A stretch of 64,000 nt of DNA, taken from positions 1-64,000 of the forward strand of contig NZ_JAEFCB010000026.1 of assembly GCF_016405905.1 (NCBI RefSeq). Direction: 5' to 3'. This document shows, piece by piece, positions 9,100 to 17,140 of this stretch (its first letter is position 1; each line of letters opens with the position of its first letter). The stretch is from Variovorax sp. IB41 (GTDB taxonomy: Bacteria; Pseudomonadota; Gammaproteobacteria; Burkholderiales; Burkholderiaceae_C). The translations under genes were made by a program, and so were the position numbers. The notes under the pieces are model-generated. The model did not search any database. It was not told the DNA's origin and was given only the letters and a program-made list of their open reading frames with translations.

Positions 9100-9677
9100 T
9101 GCACGGGCGCCGAAGGCACCATCCGCCGCCGCGTCGCGTCATCGAGCAACTCGCGCAACGCGCTGAAAAGCGGCGCAGTGCCCGTGTGCTTGCGCCCATA
9201 CCCCAGGTTGAACGCGTAGTCGAAATTCTCGGGGTTCGCGCCCTGGCTGTGCTGCAGGATCGTCTCCAGCTTGTCGAGCGCCTTCACCGCCTGGGCCTCG
9301 GGCGAGGCGGCGGCTTCGTACTCGTCCCACAGCGCGAGCAGCTCGCCGCGCAGCCCGGCATCGAGCGGCGCCATCAGCGTGAGCAGATCGCGGCGCTCGC
9401 GCTCGCTCTTGTCGGGGTGCGCATGCTGGCTCGTCGCCGGAACGTCGCCATGAATCGCCTCGCCCAGGTCGTGCACCACGCACAGCTTCAGCACGCGCAG
9501 CAGGTCGAGGCCGACGAGCTCTTCTTCGAACGCCATCGCCATGAGGCACAGGCGCCAGCTGTGCTCGGCCGTGCTCTCCGCGCGACCGGAGGAGGTGTGG
9601 CCGCTGCGCAGCACGTCCTTGAGTTTTTCCGCCTCGCGCAGGAAGGCGAGCTTGCCCTTGAGTTGCTCGATGTTCAT
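9096..9677 (-). CDS. HD-domain phosphohydrolase (YfbR/HDDC2-like)
   Basis: A 193-aa protein if started at ATG 9677 (MNIEQLKGKL); the frame stays open 19 codons further upstream but that extension is proline-rich and unlikely. It shows the HD signature: STAEHSWR, then VVHDLGEAIHGD, and a distal Asp in LDKLETILQH, with length and order matching YfbR/HDDC2 5'-nucleotidase-like proteins that hydrolyse deoxynucleoside monophosphates. It ends tail-to-tail with the sirtuin, overlapping 4 bp. The exact substrate is not predictable. Confidence 0.8.
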   Translation of the reverse strand: MNIEQLKGKLAFLREAEKLKDVLRSGHTSSGRAESTAEHSWRLCLMAMAFEEELVGLDLLRVLKLCVVHDLGEAIHGDVPATSQHAHPDKSERERRDLLTLMAPLDAGLRGELLALWDEYEAAASPEAQAVKALDKLETILQHSQGANPENFDYAFNLGYGRKHTGTAPLFSALRELLDDATRRRMVPSAPVH

Positions 9678-9788
9678 CGGCGGGATCGTAGGCAGGCGGG
9701 GCGGGGGTGTCCACGCATGAGATATGCGCGGCACCTTCGTTCACTTGTCTGTTCATTCGATCAATGAGATGAGACGAGGCGAGACGCG

Positions 9789-10748
9789 TCACCCCACCGC
9801 CTTGATCAACCGATCCCTCCCCGCCTTCACCAGCATCGACGCCACCGCGCACGACGCAAGCCGCGCCGATTCCGAATCCGCGCGGCTCGTGAGGATCACC
9901 GGCACCTTCGTGCCCAGCACGATGCCCGCCGCATAGGCGCCGCCCAGAAAGGTGAGGCTCTTGGCGAGCATGTTGCCCGCGTCCAGGTCGGGCACGATCA
10001 GCACGTTGGCGCGGCCGGCCACCGGCGAGACGATGCCTTTGATGCGCGCGGCCTCGGCGTCGATGGCGTTGTCCATGGCCAGAGGGCCGTCGAGCTGCGC
10101 GCCGGTGATCTGGCCGCGGTCGGCCATCTTGCAGAGCACGGCGGCGTCCAGCGTGGAGGGCACCTTGGCGTTCACCGTTTCGGTGGCCGAGAGAATCGCC
10201 ACCCGCACGGTGGGCATGTGCAGCGCGTGCGCGAGGTCGATGGCGTTCTGCACGATGTCGACCTTCTCTTCGAGCGTGGGCGCGATGTTGATCGCCGCGT
10301 CGGAGATGACCAGCGGCTGCGCGTGGCCCGGCACGTCCATCACGAAGCAGTGGCTGATGCGCCGCGAGGTGCGCAGGCCCCCCTCGCGCCGCACCACAGC
10401 GCCCATCAGCTCGTCGGTGTGCAGGCTCCCCTTCATGAGCGCATCGACCTCGCCGCGCAAGGCCATGGCCACGGCGGCATCGGCCGCGGCGTGGCTGTGG
10501 GGCGCATCGACGATGGTGAGGTGCGAGATGTCGGCGCCGGCCTCGCGCGCCGCGGCTTCGATCTTCGCGCGCGGGCCGACCAGCGTCGGCGCGATGAGGC
10601 CGAGCGCCGCGGACGCGAGCGCCGCTTCGAGCGACACCGCGTTGACCGGGTGGACCACCGCGACGCGCAGCGGCGGGAGGGCGCGGGCGGCGGCGATCAG
10701 GCGGTCGTAGTGGGGGTGCGGTGCGGCGGGAGAGGGGGAAGACGCCAT
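9789..10748 (-). CDS. phosphate acetyl/butyryltransferase family enzyme
   Basis: A 319-aa protein from ATG 10748, which has a CGGAG ribosome site just upstream; a 38-codon open extension is rejected as junk. It is a Pta/Ptb-fold enzyme: MALRGEVDALMKGSLHTDELM, then ISDAAINIAPTLEEK, and the C-terminal FLGGAYAAGIVLGTKVPVILTSRADS active-site region. Such enzymes interconvert acyl-CoA and acyl phosphate. The length matches short single-domain phosphotransbutyrylase/acetyltransferase types, not the long two-domain Pta. No acetate or butyrate kinase gene is adjacent. Ends 111 bp from the start of the HD gene, same strand. Confidence 0.85.
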   Translation of the reverse strand: MASSPSPAAPHPHYDRLIAAARALPPLRVAVVHPVNAVSLEAALASAALGLIAPTLVGPRAKIEAAAREAGADISHLTIVDAPHSHAAADAAVAMALRGEVDALMKGSLHTDELMGAVVRREGGLRTSRRISHCFVMDVPGHAQPLVISDAAINIAPTLEEKVDIVQNAIDLAHALHMPTVRVAILSATETVNAKVPSTLDAAVLCKMADRGQITGAQLDGPLAMDNAIDAEAARIKGIVSPVAGRANVLIVPDLDAGNMLAKSLTFLGGAYAAGIVLGTKVPVILTSRADSESARLASCAVASMLVKAGRDRLIKAVG

Positions 10749-10972
10749 GCGGGCTCCGGAAGAGGGGTGAGGGGCGGACGATGCAAGCGAGACAAGCCAG
10801 ACCCATAGGGCAGAAGAGTCAGCCGTCCGACGAGTCCGGAGAGGAGTTTGCAGCATCCCCATGAAGGCCCATGCGAAAGGCCACAGAAGCGGGCAGGGAG
10901 GGCCACGCGATCACGGCCAGCCCTTTCATGCGCTTGCACGCGCTTTCATGGGGCGGGCCGTCATCGCCATCG

Positions 10973-11572
10973 TCAAAGCGTTTCGACCAACCGCGCCGAC
11001 GTGCCATCGGCCAGCGTGATCCGCGTCCACCGGCACACGCTCTGCGCAATCGGCACGAGCTGCGAACTGTTGGTGCCCGTCGCGAACTCCAGCGAGGGTG
11101 GCGCGAGCGCATCGCGCCAGCCGATGCCATCGAGCATCGCCTCCTTGCCCGCGATTTCCGGCGTGGCATAGCGCCAGAGCGAGCGGCCCAAAAGCTGCGA
11201 GAGCGGCGCGCCGAACTCGGCGGCCCTGCGCGCGGACGAGGCCAGGAGGCGATGCGTGATGTCGCACACCAGATGCACCGGCCGCGGGCTCTCGTTGACG
11301 AGCCTGGCGAGCGCATGGTCGGCGGCCGCATCGAGCCGGGCGGACAACAGCGCCTCGGCGCGTGCGCGCTCGGCGGGCTCCATCGCCTGCGTGCCGGACT
11401 CCCAGCGCGAGATGGTCGATTGATTGACGTTGAAGAGCTCGGCCGCGTGCGATTGCTTCACGCGATGCAGCAGGCGCCAGCGCTTGAGCGCCGGGCCGAG
11501 GGCCGAGGTGACGAAAGTGACAGCGCTGGCAGGGGTGTCGAGTGCGTCTTGCATATGTGAATTCATTGCCAT
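10973..11572 (-). CDS. XRE-type helix-turn-helix regulator with PAS-like sensor region
   Basis: A 199-aa protein. Residues ~26-65 form a Cro/CI-type HTH (LKRWRLLHRVKQSHAAELFNV, then STISRWESG). The remainder (~95-190) includes RPVHLVCDITHRLLASS and LLGRSLWRYATPEI, which look like a PAS-type ligand pocket. Several ATGs are close together (11572, 11566, 11554); the first is used here. It likely controls a nearby operon, perhaps the phosphate acyltransferase 224 bp downstream on the same strand, but the target is not evident. It marks the last ordinary gene before the accessory island. Confidence 0.75.
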   Translation of the reverse strand: MAMNSHMQDALDTPASAVTFVTSALGPALKRWRLLHRVKQSHAAELFNVNQSTISRWESGTQAMEPAERARAEALLSARLDAAADHALARLVNESPRPVHLVCDITHRLLASSARRAAEFGAPLSQLLGRSLWRYATPEIAGKEAMLDGIGWRDALAPPSLEFATGTNSSQLVPIAQSVCRWTRITLADGTSARLVETL

Positions 11573-11834
11573 TTATTGCCGCGACAGAAGGCATTTTGTT
11601 TTGCTTTGCCGATGTGGGCAAAGTTGGCGCGATGCGCGATTTGTTCGCCGCGAGGGCGCTCTGTTCAAGCGCTTCTGTTCTTATATTTGTCGACCGCCGC
11701 GCCTCACGGCGGGACATCGAAATGCACACCGCAGCGATGTCGATGTGAGGCAGATAGGCGACGGCCAAGGTGCGCTAACACCAGGGCCGTCTGACCACTC
11801 AACGTGCACCAACTTTTCAGAGAAAGCACATCAA

Positions 11835-12107
11835 ATGGCTGACGAAATTATCACCGGGCGCAACACGCCCCCATCCCACCGTGCAATCCAGGGGCCGGAC
11901 GCTGCGGACATTCTTGAGAACAAGTTGACCCAAATGCAATCTCTGCTGAGTTGCTGCTACGGGGACTGGAGCGAATGGTTCGAAGGGATCGGAGAGCGGC
12001 ATCGGGACCACATCATGTGGCTTGCCGCAGACCTGACGGACGACATCATCGGGCTCACGCAAGACGTTCTGAAGCGGCTCATCGCGCTGGAGCAGCCGAA
12101 AGCCTAG
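11835..12107 (+). CDS. small acidic hypothetical protein, 90 aa
   Basis: Starts at ATG 11835 with a purine-rich AGAGAAAG about 9 bp upstream; the frame is open further upstream but that part lacks protein-like character. The product is soluble and acidic, with a central CCYGDWSEWFEGIGERHRDHIMWLAADLTDDIIGL stretch predicted helical. It is not recognised. It sits alone on the plus strand between the XRE regulator and the convergent helicase gene, 37 bp from that gene's end. It may be part of the accessory island. Confidence 0.55.
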   Translation: MADEIITGRNTPPSHRAIQGPDAADILENKLTQMQSLLSCCYGDWSEWFEGIGERHRDHIMWLAADLTDDIIGLTQDVLKRLIALEQPKA

Positions 12108-12144
12108 AGCGTCGACGGTGGGCATCGCAACCCACCTCAAATGC

Positions 12145-14022
12145 TCATGGCTGGACCGCAGCCGTCGCCCCGGGTGACAGCCGGGCGCGGAAATAAGCTG
12201 CGGTTTCTTCGTCGCTGCAGTAGACGTAGCACCCCTTCATGCCTCGCGTCATCAACGTGCGGTAGGTGTTCTTGATGATGAGGTCGGCCTCTGCAGCGGC
12301 CTTTTTGGGATCGGCCTTGAACCGAACCTTGTAGCCACGCAACGTCTTGTCGTAGCGGTCTCGCGCCGCTGGCACGGTCTTGACGAGCCCGTCGCGCACG
12401 ATCAGGTCCGGCCCGATGATCACTCCGATGTAGTCGACTTCCAGCCCTTGGCAGGTGTGGATGCAGCCGACTTCGTTGATCGAGTTCGGCGCGATGATCC
12501 ACAAGCTGCCGTCGACATCGAGGTTCCAGCGCTTGCGATAGTCACCAATGACGATGTCGAAGGCCTTCGGGTCTTTCTTGCTGGTCCACGGCCAGCAATA
12601 ACCGGCCACGACGCGCGCACTGCCTGATGTGTTCTTCGCTGCGATCGATGCGTGAAGCTCATCGGGCGTGCCGAAGACCTTGAAGTCGAACTCGGCCGGA
12701 GTGAGCGTCTTGTTCGCTGTCGTTCGCACGTCGAGCGTGTCGTCCAGCCACGCGATGTAGCCGTCCGAGCCGCTGCACCTGAACTGGGAGGCCAGCTCGT
12801 GCTCCGACACCTCCGCGCCCTTGCCGATGCCGAAGTCGCGGATGGTCTGCTTGGTGCCGATGTCGCTCAGCGTTACGCGCTGATCCTCATCGATGAAGAA
12901 CACCGTGCACTTGGCGGCGGCGATGAGTTCCTTCACCTGGTTCTCGCCCAGGTTGCCGTACAGGCCGCTCTTCTCGTTCAGGCGATGGGCCTCATCCACG
13001 ATCAGCACGTCGAACTGGTCGGCGGGTGTTTCGATGAAACCACCCGAGCCCGTGAAGAGGTTGGAGTAACGCGTGCGCGTCATCGTGCCGGCGAGCTTGG
13101 TCTCGTACACACGCCGCGGCGCCGCGTTCTTCGAAACGTACTTGCAGTTCAAGCCACCGCCCATCAAGGCGACGAGTGCATTGATGGCGAGAACCGTCTT
13201 GCCAGTCCCCGGACCGCCTTCGACGATCACCACCTTGGGGCTCGCGCTCGATGCGTTTCGACCCGCGGCCAGGATGTTCTCGTAGACCTCTTTCTGGTCA
13301 TCGATCAAGATGAACTCGGCATTGCCCTTCAGCAAGCCCGCGAGGCTGTCGCTGAGCGCCTTCGACGGCCTGATGCGGCCGTTCGCCAGTTCGTAGAGCA
13401 CGCTCTTGTCGCCGAACTTGATGTGCTGCTTGATGAACTTGCGAAGCATGCTTCGCTCGGCCTCGCCCTTCAGGAACAGCGGCGCCTTTGCGATGTAGCC
13501 GGCGTAGTGGTCAGAGTCGATGACGCCGTCGCGCTCGTAGTTGTGGAGGTACGCGCAAGCCTGAACCGAGATGCCGCCGGAATAGACCGCTTCGTTGAAG
13601 CCCTCCATGAGGGAGGCATAGGACCACGCTTGGTACGAGGGATGAACCACCTCTCGATGCCCTCCGCCGAGATAGGTGCTGACCAGCGCATCTTTGGTCG
13701 AAGACTTCACCTTGTCCCATTGCTTGAGTTCCACGATCACGACGTTTTTTGACTCGTCGTGACCTCGGCCTGTCAGGCTGATGTCGATGCGCTTGGAGCT
13801 TTGCGGGATATGAAGCTCGACGGCGACGCCCACGTCGTTCGGGATTTCCGAATCGCTGAGCACCCGCGACATGTAGCCCAGCGAATCCCTCCACGACCTC
13901 ATTTCCGCCGCAGGCACCTTGCGGCCGGTGGCGCTGAAGTACTTGGCGAGGATGACGTCTTCGATGTCCCTGTCGTTGTTGTCGCTGAGAAATTGCTGCT
14001 TGTCGGCCTCGTAGACGATCAC
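12145..14022 (-). CDS. nuclease-helicase fusion: PD-(D/E)XK-like N-terminus plus DUF2075 (Schlafen-type) helicase
   Basis: A 625-aa protein. Residues ~60-105 hold a restriction-nuclease-like core: Asp80 in RIDISL, then VVIVELKQW with Glu98 and Lys100. Residues 269-276 are a Walker A (GGPGTGKT) and 340-346 a Walker B (LIVDEAHR), followed by helicase motifs including HELASQFRCSGSDGY and the late HTCQGLEVDYIGVIIG. This is the DUF2075 / Schlafen group 3 helicase arrangement often found in defence islands. The start is one base after the upstream MazG-like gene's stop, so they form a two-gene operon. Role in phage defence is inferred from family and context. Confidence 0.8.
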   Translation of the reverse strand: MIVYEADKQQFLSDNNDRDIEDVILAKYFSATGRKVPAAEMRSWRDSLGYMSRVLSDSEIPNDVGVAVELHIPQSSKRIDISLTGRGHDESKNVVIVELKQWDKVKSSTKDALVSTYLGGGHREVVHPSYQAWSYASLMEGFNEAVYSGGISVQACAYLHNYERDGVIDSDHYAGYIAKAPLFLKGEAERSMLRKFIKQHIKFGDKSVLYELANGRIRPSKALSDSLAGLLKGNAEFILIDDQKEVYENILAAGRNASSASPKVVIVEGGPGTGKTVLAINALVALMGGGLNCKYVSKNAAPRRVYETKLAGTMTRTRYSNLFTGSGGFIETPADQFDVLIVDEAHRLNEKSGLYGNLGENQVKELIAAAKCTVFFIDEDQRVTLSDIGTKQTIRDFGIGKGAEVSEHELASQFRCSGSDGYIAWLDDTLDVRTTANKTLTPAEFDFKVFGTPDELHASIAAKNTSGSARVVAGYCWPWTSKKDPKAFDIVIGDYRKRWNLDVDGSLWIIAPNSINEVGCIHTCQGLEVDYIGVIIGPDLIVRDGLVKTVPAARDRYDKTLRGYKVRFKADPKKAAAEADLIIKNTYRTLMTRGMKGCYVYCSDEETAAYFRARLSPGATAAVQP

Positions 14023-14023
14023 T

Positions 14024-14437
14024 TCAGTCCTTCCCAGATTCGCCAGCTTCGGGCTGGCTGTGCTTCTTGCTGCTGCCCCGGACCTTGTCCGCGGGATAGC
14101 GCATGGCGTTGTCCTTCAGCTTCTGCTGGACCGCGGCATCGAGGTCGACGCCCAAGACCGACGAGAGGCGCACGAGGTACAGCAGAACGTCCGCAAGCTC
14201 GTCTTGCACGGCCTTCGCGGTTTGGGCGTCTCGGCCGGCTTCTTTCGACGCGGCCTCCGACATCCATTGAAAGATCTCGCTCAGTTCGCCGACTTCACCC
14301 GTCAAGGCCATCACCAAATTCTTTGGGGAGTGGAACTGGGCCCAGTCGCGCTCGGTGGCGAATTGATCGAGCTTCGCGGCGAGTCGCGTGACATCGACGA
14401 GGAGGGCGTCTTGCCCCGAACGGCCTTCCTCTGTCAC
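14024..14437 (-). CDS. MazG-like nucleotide pyrophosphohydrolase (DCTPP1/RS21-C6 type)
   Basis: A 137-aa single-domain all-alpha NTP-PPase. It shows the paired metal-binding signatures EVGELSEIFQW (ExxE) and DELADVLLYLVRL (ExxD), preceded by FATERDWAQFHSPKNLVMAL as in dCTP pyrophosphatases. These enzymes cut (d)NTPs to monophosphate and pyrophosphate. It lies immediately upstream of the nuclease-helicase gene (1 bp spacing), suggesting one transcript and a shared role. The start at 14437 faces the divergent AspBHI-like gene across 245 bp. Confidence 0.85.
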   Translation of the reverse strand: MTEEGRSGQDALLVDVTRLAAKLDQFATERDWAQFHSPKNLVMALTGEVGELSEIFQWMSEAASKEAGRDAQTAKAVQDELADVLLYLVRLSSVLGVDLDAAVQQKLKDNAMRYPADKVRGSSKKHSQPEAGESGKD

Positions 14438-14682
14438 ACAAGTTCTCCTGGTTTTCCCGAGCCCGTGCGGAGCTGGGCGCGAGCGTTCAAACGGGATTTC
14501 ATGAAACGAGTGTATCTAGCGCTGAGTCACGATTTGCGGGCTCTCCTCTGAGAAATCTCTGAGCGCGGCTCGAAATCGGTCAAGATTGTTAAATCTCATG
14601 CCTGCAGGCATATCGCGAGGAATGGTTCTGGCCAGGCTTCTCGACGTCGCTCTGGCTGCCCTTTTTGACTTCCGCTTCGACC
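14438..14682. promoter_or_regulatory. divergent intergenic region of the island
   Basis: A 245-bp region between the MazG-like gene (leftward) and the AspBHI-like endonuclease gene (rightward). It must carry promoters for both. It contains an AT-richer core around 14560-14600 (TCAAGATTGTTAAATCTCATGC). No clean sigma70 pair or operator could be assigned, and no gene or RNA was seen in it. Confidence 0.4.
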
Positions 14683-15882
14683 ATGACCCGCATATTCAGC
14701 TTCGAGGATTTACCGACTGCCGACCTTGTCGTTGACGCGATCTACGAGGGTGGAAGCGCTGGCAACGCGGGGAGTGATCCGATTGCCAAGCTGCTTCCGG
14801 GCGCCGGCAATCAGGGCGGATTCCGTGCATCCGGCGCAGGGGCAAGGAAGAAATTCGTCGTTCTCTACTCCAGCGACGAAGAAGGAGATTGGCCTGATCG
14901 CCTCGATCTAAACACCGGTCAGTTCGTTTACTACGGTGACAACCGAACCCCGGGGCACGATCTTCACGACACCACCCGTCGAGGCAATCTGATCCTCAAG
15001 ACAACCTTCGAGAACGCGCACGGTGACGCAGCGAGGAGGTCGGAGGTTCCCCCATTCTTTGTTTTCACGAAATGCCCCACAGCAAAGAGCAGCCGAGCCG
15101 TTCAGTTCAAGGGCCTTGCGGCCCCAGGGTTCCCAGGCCTCCCTATGACGGAAGACTTGGTCGCCGTATGGAAGACGACTGCGGGTGAGAGGTTCCAAAA
15201 CTACCGGTCGGTGTTCACCGTGCTCGACGCAGCGACCATCCCGCGTGCGTGGATCGATAGCCTATCGACCTTGCAGGCAGCCCTGGTAACTCCGCCGAAT
15301 GCATGGCGCTCTTGGATCGAATCAGGTGCATATAGCCCTTTAACCTCCGAGCCCACGAAGGTGATTCGCACGGAGAGTGAACAGAAACCGGACACGACGC
15401 TTAAGGCGGCAATCTTGGAGCGTGTATGGATGCATTTCAAAGACTCGCCTCATGCATTCGAAGCATTCGCCGCAAGGATCTATCAGCTGACCGATCGACG
15501 CGTGATCATCGATGAGATCACCAGAGGCAGTGTCGACGGAGGACGAGATGCAATTGGCAGGTACTTGCTCGGCCTAAGCATCGACCCCGTGTACGCGGAG
15601 TTCGCGTTAGAGGCTAAGTGCTATCGCCCAGCACTTGAGGGCGTCACCCCAACGACAGTAGGTGTCCGCGAAGTGGCCCGCCTAATCTCGCGGATTCGAA
15701 ATCGACAGTTCGGAGTTTTGGTCACCACATCGCTCGTTGCTAGGCAGGCATACGAGGAGGTGCGAGACGACCGCCATCCCATCGTTTTCATCAGCGGGCG
15801 AGACATCGCTGAAATCTTGATTCAAGCAGGTTACGGTTCGGTCGAGCGGGTTGGCGAACTGCTTGGCGACTGGCCGGCCTAG
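14683..15882 (+). CDS. AspBHI-like modification-dependent restriction endonuclease
   Basis: A 399-aa protein from ATG 14683 (an in-frame TTG lies 18 bp upstream). The N-terminal ~190 residues (FSFEDLPTADLVVDAIYEGG, KLLPGAGNQGGFR, YYGDNRTPGHDLHDT, ERFQNYRSVFTVLD) resemble the DNA-recognition part of AspBHI, a 5-methylcytosine-dependent enzyme. Residues ~250-390 are an Mrr-like PD-(D/E)XK nuclease: FEAFAARIYQL, VDGGRDAIGRY with Asp289, then ALEAKCYRP with Glu310 and Lys312. The MspJI/AspBHI group often has Gln at the acidic position, whereas here it is Glu. The gene is 104 bp upstream of a cytosine methyltransferase on the same strand. Confidence 0.75.
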   Translation: MTRIFSFEDLPTADLVVDAIYEGGSAGNAGSDPIAKLLPGAGNQGGFRASGAGARKKFVVLYSSDEEGDWPDRLDLNTGQFVYYGDNRTPGHDLHDTTRRGNLILKTTFENAHGDAARRSEVPPFFVFTKCPTAKSSRAVQFKGLAAPGFPGLPMTEDLVAVWKTTAGERFQNYRSVFTVLDAATIPRAWIDSLSTLQAALVTPPNAWRSWIESGAYSPLTSEPTKVIRTESEQKPDTTLKAAILERVWMHFKDSPHAFEAFAARIYQLTDRRVIIDEITRGSVDGGRDAIGRYLLGLSIDPVYAEFALEAKCYRPALEGVTPTTVGVREVARLISRIRNRQFGVLVTTSLVARQAYEEVRDDRHPIVFISGRDIAEILIQAGYGSVERVGELLGDWPA

Positions 15883-15986
15883 CGACTAACCGAGCCACTC
15901 ATTGTGGTAAGGCGCCAAGGACCTCGATCGACAAACCATCGTCACACTGCTAAGCTCGACGGATTTTGAAATGAAGGTTGCGAGTA

Positions 15987-17114
15987 GTGTCCGATCTCTG
16001 CAAGGTAGTGGATCTCTATGCTGGGGCCGGTGGGTTCTCTTTGGGTGCGGCGCGCGCAGGGTTCGACCTCTCCGCATCGGTCGAAATTGACCCTTTTGCC
16101 AATGAAACTCACCAGAAGAACTTTCCAAAAGCGCGTCATCTCGGGGTAGATGTAGCTGAGTTATCTGGCAACGACCTTCTTGTTCACTCAGGACTAAAAG
16201 CGGGTCAGCTAGCCGGTCTTATCGGCGGGCCGCCTTGTCAGGGTTTCAGTGATATGGGCAGAAGAAATCCTGAAGATTCTAGGAATTCGCTCTTCGGACA
16301 TTTCATGCGTTTGGTGCATGAAACCCGTCCAGCATTCTTCGTTGCGGAGAACGTGCCGGGGATATTGGATATCCGTAACGAAGAAACTGTTAAAGCGGCA
16401 TATAAGCTTTTACCCAAAGACTACGTGCTATTAAAGCCTCATCGAGTCTGCGCGGCAGATTTTGGCGCTCCCACGACTCGTACAAGAGTTTTTTTTGTGG
16501 GATTTGATCCGAAGCGCTGTAACGAGCTTTCTTCAGAAATATTTGTTCCTCCGATTAAACGCGAACTCGTGACGGTTGGCACTGCCTTGACTGGGCTGCC
16601 GGAAGAGATTGATTCAGCTTGGCAGGACGAGTCGGAGGGATGGCGCGAGGTGCAACGGGTATCCAGTAATACATCAAGTTATTTTCAAAGGGCTCAAGGC
16701 CATCGGCCCAAAAATATTGGCTTCGATTTTGCAATTGATGCGTTTTTTGAGTTCGGCGTCACGTCTGGATGCTTAGGGACCCTTCATACGCCTGGGGTCG
16801 TCAAGCGATTTTCAAGTTTGAAGCCAAAAGAAGTAGACAAAATTTCAAAAGCGATGCGGCTTGACGTAAAAGGGCTATGCCCAACGCTACGGGCTGGTAC
16901 TGGAAGTGATAAAGGTAGCTATCAGGCGGTTCGACCTATTCACCCATCTCAACCTAGAGTAATAACACCCCGCGAAGCCGCACGCCTTCAAGGTTTTCCA
17001 GATTGGTTTGCTCTTCATGGAACAAAATGGCATAGCTTCCGACAACTCGGCAATAGCGTTTCGCCAATAGTCGCTGAAGATGTACTTTCTGCCATAAAAA
17101 AGAAGCTTCGCTAA
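15987..17114 (+). CDS. DNA (cytosine-5-)-methyltransferase
   Basis: A 375-aa C5-MTase. Motif I DLYAGAGGFSLGA (~9-21), the catalytic GGPPCQGFSDMG with Cys84, ENVPG (121-125), TTRTRVFFVG (163-172) and the C-terminal QLGNSVSP are all present. The target-recognition region (~190-300) lies between. GTG at 15987 is chosen because GAAGG ends 9 bp upstream; the in-frame TTG at 15978 would abut that sequence. Base composition is clearly AT-richer than the core genome, suggesting transfer. It converges on the methyltransferase-like/MORC operon with only 26 bp between stops. It likely modifies host DNA for the neighbouring restriction genes; the site is unknown. Confidence 0.9.
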   Translation: MSDLCKVVDLYAGAGGFSLGAARAGFDLSASVEIDPFANETHQKNFPKARHLGVDVAELSGNDLLVHSGLKAGQLAGLIGGPPCQGFSDMGRRNPEDSRNSLFGHFMRLVHETRPAFFVAENVPGILDIRNEETVKAAYKLLPKDYVLLKPHRVCAADFGAPTTRTRVFFVGFDPKRCNELSSEIFVPPIKRELVTVGTALTGLPEEIDSAWQDESEGWREVQRVSSNTSSYFQRAQGHRPKNIGFDFAIDAFFEFGVTSGCLGTLHTPGVVKRFSSLKPKEVDKISKAMRLDVKGLCPTLRAGTGSDKGSYQAVRPIHPSQPRVITPREAARLQGFPDWFALHGTKWHSFRQLGNSVSPIVAEDVLSAIKKKLR

Positions 17115-17140
17115 TTGTTGCGTAGCTAAGAGGTGATTTC

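Noticed and set aside
14438..14682. Possible second copy of the tRNA-Thr 3' end (attachment site) at the far side of the restriction block
   Set aside because: No match to the tRNA's terminal 15-20 bases could be found by eye here or near 12100.
15971..15973. ATG just upstream of the cytosine methyltransferase
   Set aside because: Out of frame with motif I; GTG 15987 has the better ribosome site.
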